Shown: one piece after another, positions 61,565-64,000 of the stretch
Position numbering within the stretch: the first letter of the stretch is position 1
Layout of the letters: the number at the start of each line of letters is the position of its first letter
DNA from: Paeniglutamicibacter psychrophenolicus
GTDB taxonomy: Bacteria > Actinomycetota > Actinomycetes > Actinomycetales > Micrococcaceae
DNA: 64,000 nt
Direction of reading: 5' to 3'
NCBI RefSeq assembly: GCF_030812255.1
Contig: NZ_JAUSSH010000004.1
Location: 186,001 to 250,000 of the forward strand
Notes under the pieces: generated by a model
Database searches by the model: none
What the model was told of the DNA's origin: nothing
What the model saw: the letters and a program-made list of their open reading frames with translations, nothing else
Position numbers and translations under genes: made by a program

Positions 61565-61870
61565 CTACTCCTGTGAGTTGATGGCCTTTTCCAGTCGCTC
61601 GATCTTTCCGGTCAACTCGCCGGTGTAGCCGGGGCGGATGTCTGCCTTGAGCACCAGGGACACCCGGGAACCGTAGGCGGCAACGGCTTCGGTGGCCCGC
61701 TTGACGACGTCCATTACCTCGTCCCATTCGCCTTCGAGTTCCGTGAACATCGAGGAGGTGGAGTTGGGCAGGCCGGAGTCCCGGACGACCTTGACGGCGG
61801 CGGCCACGGCTTCGTGGACCGACCCGTCGGTGTTGTCGGTGCTGGGGGCGACAGAGAAGGCAACAATCAT
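61565..61870 (-). CDS. Thiamine-binding protein, MTH1187/YkoF family
   Basis: 101-residue ferredoxin-like protein of the UPF0045/MTH1187 family, with IVAFSVAPS at the start, TSSMFTELEGEWDEVMDVV and RVSLVLKADIRPG. Members bind thiamine or related pyrimidines and form tetramers. Located directly upstream of the O-methyltransferase gene. Confidence 0.9.
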   Translation of the reverse strand: MIVAFSVAPSTDNTDGSVHEAVAAAVKVVRDSGLPNSTSSMFTELEGEWDEVMDVVKRATEAVAAYGSRVSLVLKADIRPGYTGELTGKIERLEKAINSQE

Positions 61871-62019
61871 GCTTCCACTGTGCCACCGCGGCACCGACAT
61901 GTCACTTGCCGGCGCCGGAAACACGACATACAAGAAGATCCGTTGGTGTTTTCCTTGCCAAGGGCCAAGTGCTCTGCAAGGCTCAAGCCCAACCGGCAAA
62001 TACTTGGGAGACGGTAAAC

Positions 62020-62454
62020 GTGGGGGCATGGGTGCGGATCGGCACGGCCGCGATGCTGCTCTGCGCGCTGGGCGGCTGCGCCGCCGGGCCCCTCGCCTCG
62101 TCGCGGGCGTCCCCGACCGAGGCACTGCAAGACCTGATGGATCTGGTTCCCGGCGAGGCCCACGTGCTGATGGGCATGGGGTCCGCCGACCGGGCGAAGG
62201 TCAAGGCAACCGCCGCGCTGGGGCGCTACGAGGGAACCCGGCTGACCTTGATGGCCGTGTGCGCCGGGTCCGGGACGCTGCACCTGGAACTGGAAGACAA
62301 CAACGTGTTGGCGGTTCCATGCGACCGGAAGGTCGCAACGGCGGACGTCTTCGTCACCGGCACGGCCCGTCCGGGCTTCGTGTCAATCGCCCTGGAGCCG
62401 GGCAACACCTATTCGACGCTGGTTTTTGCCAGCGTCCGGGGGCAAGATTCCTAG
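62020..62454 (+). CDS. Small putative lipoprotein
   Basis: 144 residues from a GTG at 62020 (GGGAG 9 nt upstream). A signal segment ends in the lipobox LGGC, so it should be lipid-anchored on the outer membrane face. The mature part (about 120 residues) is beta-rich with LTLMAVCAGSGTLHLELEDNNVLAVPCD and two Cys in position for a disulphide. I do not recognise the domain. Its stop overlaps that of the converging azlD by 4 bp (CTAG). Confidence 0.78.
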   Translation: MGAWVRIGTAAMLLCALGGCAAGPLASSRASPTEALQDLMDLVPGEAHVLMGMGSADRAKVKATAALGRYEGTRLTLMAVCAGSGTLHLELEDNNVLAVPCDRKVATADVFVTGTARPGFVSIALEPGNTYSTLVFASVRGQDS

Positions 62455-62765
62455 CCCCAGCCCAGATAGCGAGCCAGTGCCGCGGCCCCGGCACCGACGA
62501 TGACCACCACGAGGAACGGGGCGCGCAGCAGCAGCGCGACGCCGGCGACAACCAGGGCCGCCACCCGCGCGTCGAAGGCCACCGCGGTTCCGCTGGCCAC
62601 CGTGTTGACGATGGTCAGCGATGCCAGCAGGCCAATGGTCAAGGTTCCCGCGGCACGGGTCATCTTCTCGTTTTCAAGGATCTTTTCCGGGACCAGGTAG
62701 CCCAGGAGCTTGATGCCGTAGGCTGCCGCGCAGCCGGCAAGGATCCACCACCACATTTCGCTCAT
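62451..62765 (-). CDS. AzlD-type branched-chain amino acid exporter subunit
   Basis: 104 residues, four hydrophobic helices, small subunit of a branched-chain amino acid exporter (BrnE/AzlD). Motifs are WWWILAGCAAAYGIKLLGYLVP and DARVAALVVAGVALLLRAPFLVVV. ATG overlaps the azlC stop (ATGA), as is usual for the pair. Confidence 0.9.
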   Translation of the reverse strand: MSEMWWWILAGCAAAYGIKLLGYLVPEKILENEKMTRAAGTLTIGLLASLTIVNTVASGTAVAFDARVAALVVAGVALLLRAPFLVVVIVGAGAAALARYLGWG

Positions 62766-63484
62766 TCGGCGTCCCTCCGGGTTGGGTGCGGCTCGACATC
62801 CGGTTCCAGCCCCTCCGTTGCCGGTCCCCGTCCGAAGTAGCCCCAGACTCCCGCGACGAGGGCCGCCACCAGGATCGGCACACCCGGCGGGACCAGCGGG
62901 ATCGCCAGGACGGTGGCCAATGCGCACACCGTGGCGATGGCAACCGGTTCGGCCGATTTCAGGCGGGGCCACAGCAGCCCCAGGAACGCCGCCACCGCGG
63001 CACCGTCAAGGCCCCAGGCCTTGGGGTCTCCCAGCGCGTCGCCAAGCAGGGCCCCGGCGACGGTAAAGATATTCCACAAGACGTATACGCCGATTCCCGC
63101 GACCCAGAAACCGCGTTTCTGTTCGGCCGGGTCGCTCTGCCCGGCGGCGGTGGCCGTGGATTCGTCGATGGTCACCTGCGCGGCCAGCAGCTTTTTCAGT
63201 CCGTTCGGTCTGAGCATGGCCTTGATCTGCATGCCGTAGACGGCATTCCTTACGCCCAGGAGCGTGGCCGCGCCAAAGGCCGCCCCCGGGGAACCCCCGC
63301 CGGCGATCACCCCGATGAAGGCGAATTGCGAGCCCCCGGTGAACATCAACAGGCTCAGCGCCATTACCTGCCAGAGGTTCAACCCTGCGGCAACGCCCAG
63401 CGCGCCGTAGGAAATCGCATAAAGGCCCGTGGCAACCGCAATGGATGAACCGATCTTGGTTGCTGGAGTCATGAGGGATGGCAC
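62762..63484 (-). CDS. AzlC-type branched-chain amino acid exporter subunit
   Basis: Large subunit of the LIV-E/BrnF exporter that expels valine, leucine, isoleucine or methionine. 240 residues with GLYAISYGALGVAAGL, SLLMFTGGSQFAFIGV and LLGVRNAVYGMQIKAML. GTG at 63484 was chosen because TAAGCT lies 7 nt upstream and no ribosome site precedes the earlier starts. Export of branched amino acids would complement the valine-degrading genes at 42-45 kb. Confidence 0.88.
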   Translation of the reverse strand: MPSLMTPATKIGSSIAVATGLYAISYGALGVAAGLNLWQVMALSLLMFTGGSQFAFIGVIAGGGSPGAAFGAATLLGVRNAVYGMQIKAMLRPNGLKKLLAAQVTIDESTATAAGQSDPAEQKRGFWVAGIGVYVLWNIFTVAGALLGDALGDPKAWGLDGAAVAAFLGLLWPRLKSAEPVAIATVCALATVLAIPLVPPGVPILVAALVAGVWGYFGRGPATEGLEPDVEPHPTRRDAE

Positions 63485-63552
63485 GGCATCAAGCTTAGCC
63501 ATCGCCGATGCCGCCGCGTGCATCGTGGTCTGCGGTTGCCTGTGGCCCGGGC

Positions 63553-64000
63553 TTAGGCGTGGGTGGCCTCGTAGCGCACCTTCAGTGCGCCGCGTTTGAT
63601 CTTGGCCTCCAGGATCCGGGCACCCTTCAAGGCACCCAGGTCGCTGACGTGGGTGCCGCCGCACGGTTCGGCGTTGACCCCGGCGATCGCCACGGTGCGG
63701 ATCCCGTGGGCGTCAATGCTGCTGGTGACCGGCGCCCGGGTGTCGATCAGTTCCTGCATCCGCGCCTGGAGCTGCGCGATAACCGCGGCACGGGTGTCCG
63801 GGTCGCCGAGGTCCTCGGCGACAGACTCGGGGTGGAAGTCCAGGCGGGCCTGGCCGGGGAAGTGGCTGTGCCCGCTGTGCCGCCAGCCCCGCTCCTCGCC
63901 CAGGAATCCAACCAAGTGGCCGGCGGTGTGCAGGGCGGCATGCAGCAAGCGGGTGCCGGGATCCACGGCGGCGTGCACCGTGGTCCCGAGCCCGGGCAGT
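63553..64000 (-). CDS. Alanyl-tRNA editing protein AlaX (5' partial)
   Basis: The frame runs off the right edge of the window. The visible 149 residues have the AlaX/AlaRS editing-domain zinc ligands: HAALHTAGH (HxxxH) and CGGTHV. Such proteins hydrolyse Ser- or Gly-mischarged tRNA-Ala. The missing N-terminus would show whether it is AlaX-M or -L. Confidence 0.88.
   Translation of the reverse strand, partial: LPGLGTTVHAAVDPGTRLLHAALHTAGHLVGFLGEERGWRHSGHSHFPGQARLDFHPESVAEDLGDPDTRAAVIAQLQARMQELIDTRAPVTSSIDAHGIRTVAIAGVNAEPCGGTHVSDLGALKGARILEAKIKRGALKVRYEATHA

Overview
The window is a 64 kb stretch of a high-GC actinobacterial chromosome, most likely from Micrococcaceae (Arthrobacter, Paeniglutamicibacter or Glutamicibacter group). 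Supporting signs are the GC-rich codon use, the frequent GTG starts, the Glu-Asp-Phe tRNA cluster, the Asp23/DUF6286 envelope operon, the DUF3151-fba pair and many TANNNT promoters placed 6-7 nt before a start codon (leaderless transcripts). I see no insertion sequence, prophage, CRISPR array or rRNA.

Layout. 0-5.7 kb: the 3' part of an FtsK/SpoIIIE (EccC-like) ATPase facing a membrane Ser/Thr kinase, the edge of a type VII-secretion-like/FHA signalling locus. 5.7-12 kb: DUF3151, class II fructose-bisphosphate aldolase, two paralogous secreted M23 peptidases and a TrmH-type RNA methyltransferase. 12-15.4 kb: CorA-like transporter, HAD-IIA phosphatase, cytosine-deaminase-like amidohydrolase. 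15.5-29.3 kb: MFS exporter, ArsR regulator with a His-rich tail, a 20-bp palindrome, a nickel/peptide-type ABC importer (one gene fuses permease and ATPase), an HTH protein fused to an ECF S-component-like membrane domain, and a complete urease operon ureABCEFGD. 29.6-32.4 kb: pyrE, a winged-helix regulator, nadE and a Pth2-type peptidyl-tRNA hydrolase. 32.4-36 kb: acyl-CoA dehydrogenase divergent from acyl-CoA synthetase plus a MarR regulator. 36-39 kb: a large secreted sialidase. 39-41 kb: MacB-type ABC pair. 41-45.6 kb: MBL protein and valine-catabolic mmsA/HIBCH/mmsB. 45.8-50.8 kb: xth, unknown protein, YdcF and a five-gene Asp23 operon. 51-51.4 kb: tRNA-Glu, -Asp, -Phe. 51.5-55.4 kb: zincin-like protein and two NlpC/P60 cell-wall hydrolases. 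55.4-64 kb: UspA, NCS2 purine permease, methyltransferases, spermidine-synthase-like protein, GNAT, thiamine-binding protein, lipoprotein, AzlCD and a partial AlaX.

How the genes may work together. The most coherent accessory unit is 15.5-29.3 kb. The ArsR C-terminus carries Asp/His residues spaced much like the nickel sensor NmtR; it is co-directional with an MFS exporter and divergent, across a perfect palindrome, from a Nik/Opp-type importer. About 1.7 kb beyond the importer lies the nickel enzyme urease with all its maturation factors. I read this as a possible nickel homeostasis/urease island; the nickel assignment is inference. A second theme is branched-chain acyl-CoA catabolism: an 11-bp motif is shared between the acyl-CoA dehydrogenase/synthetase promoter region and the mmsA promoter region 12 kb away. 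A third is cell-wall remodelling, with two M23 and two NlpC/P60 proteins, all secreted and low-complexity or coiled-coil in part.
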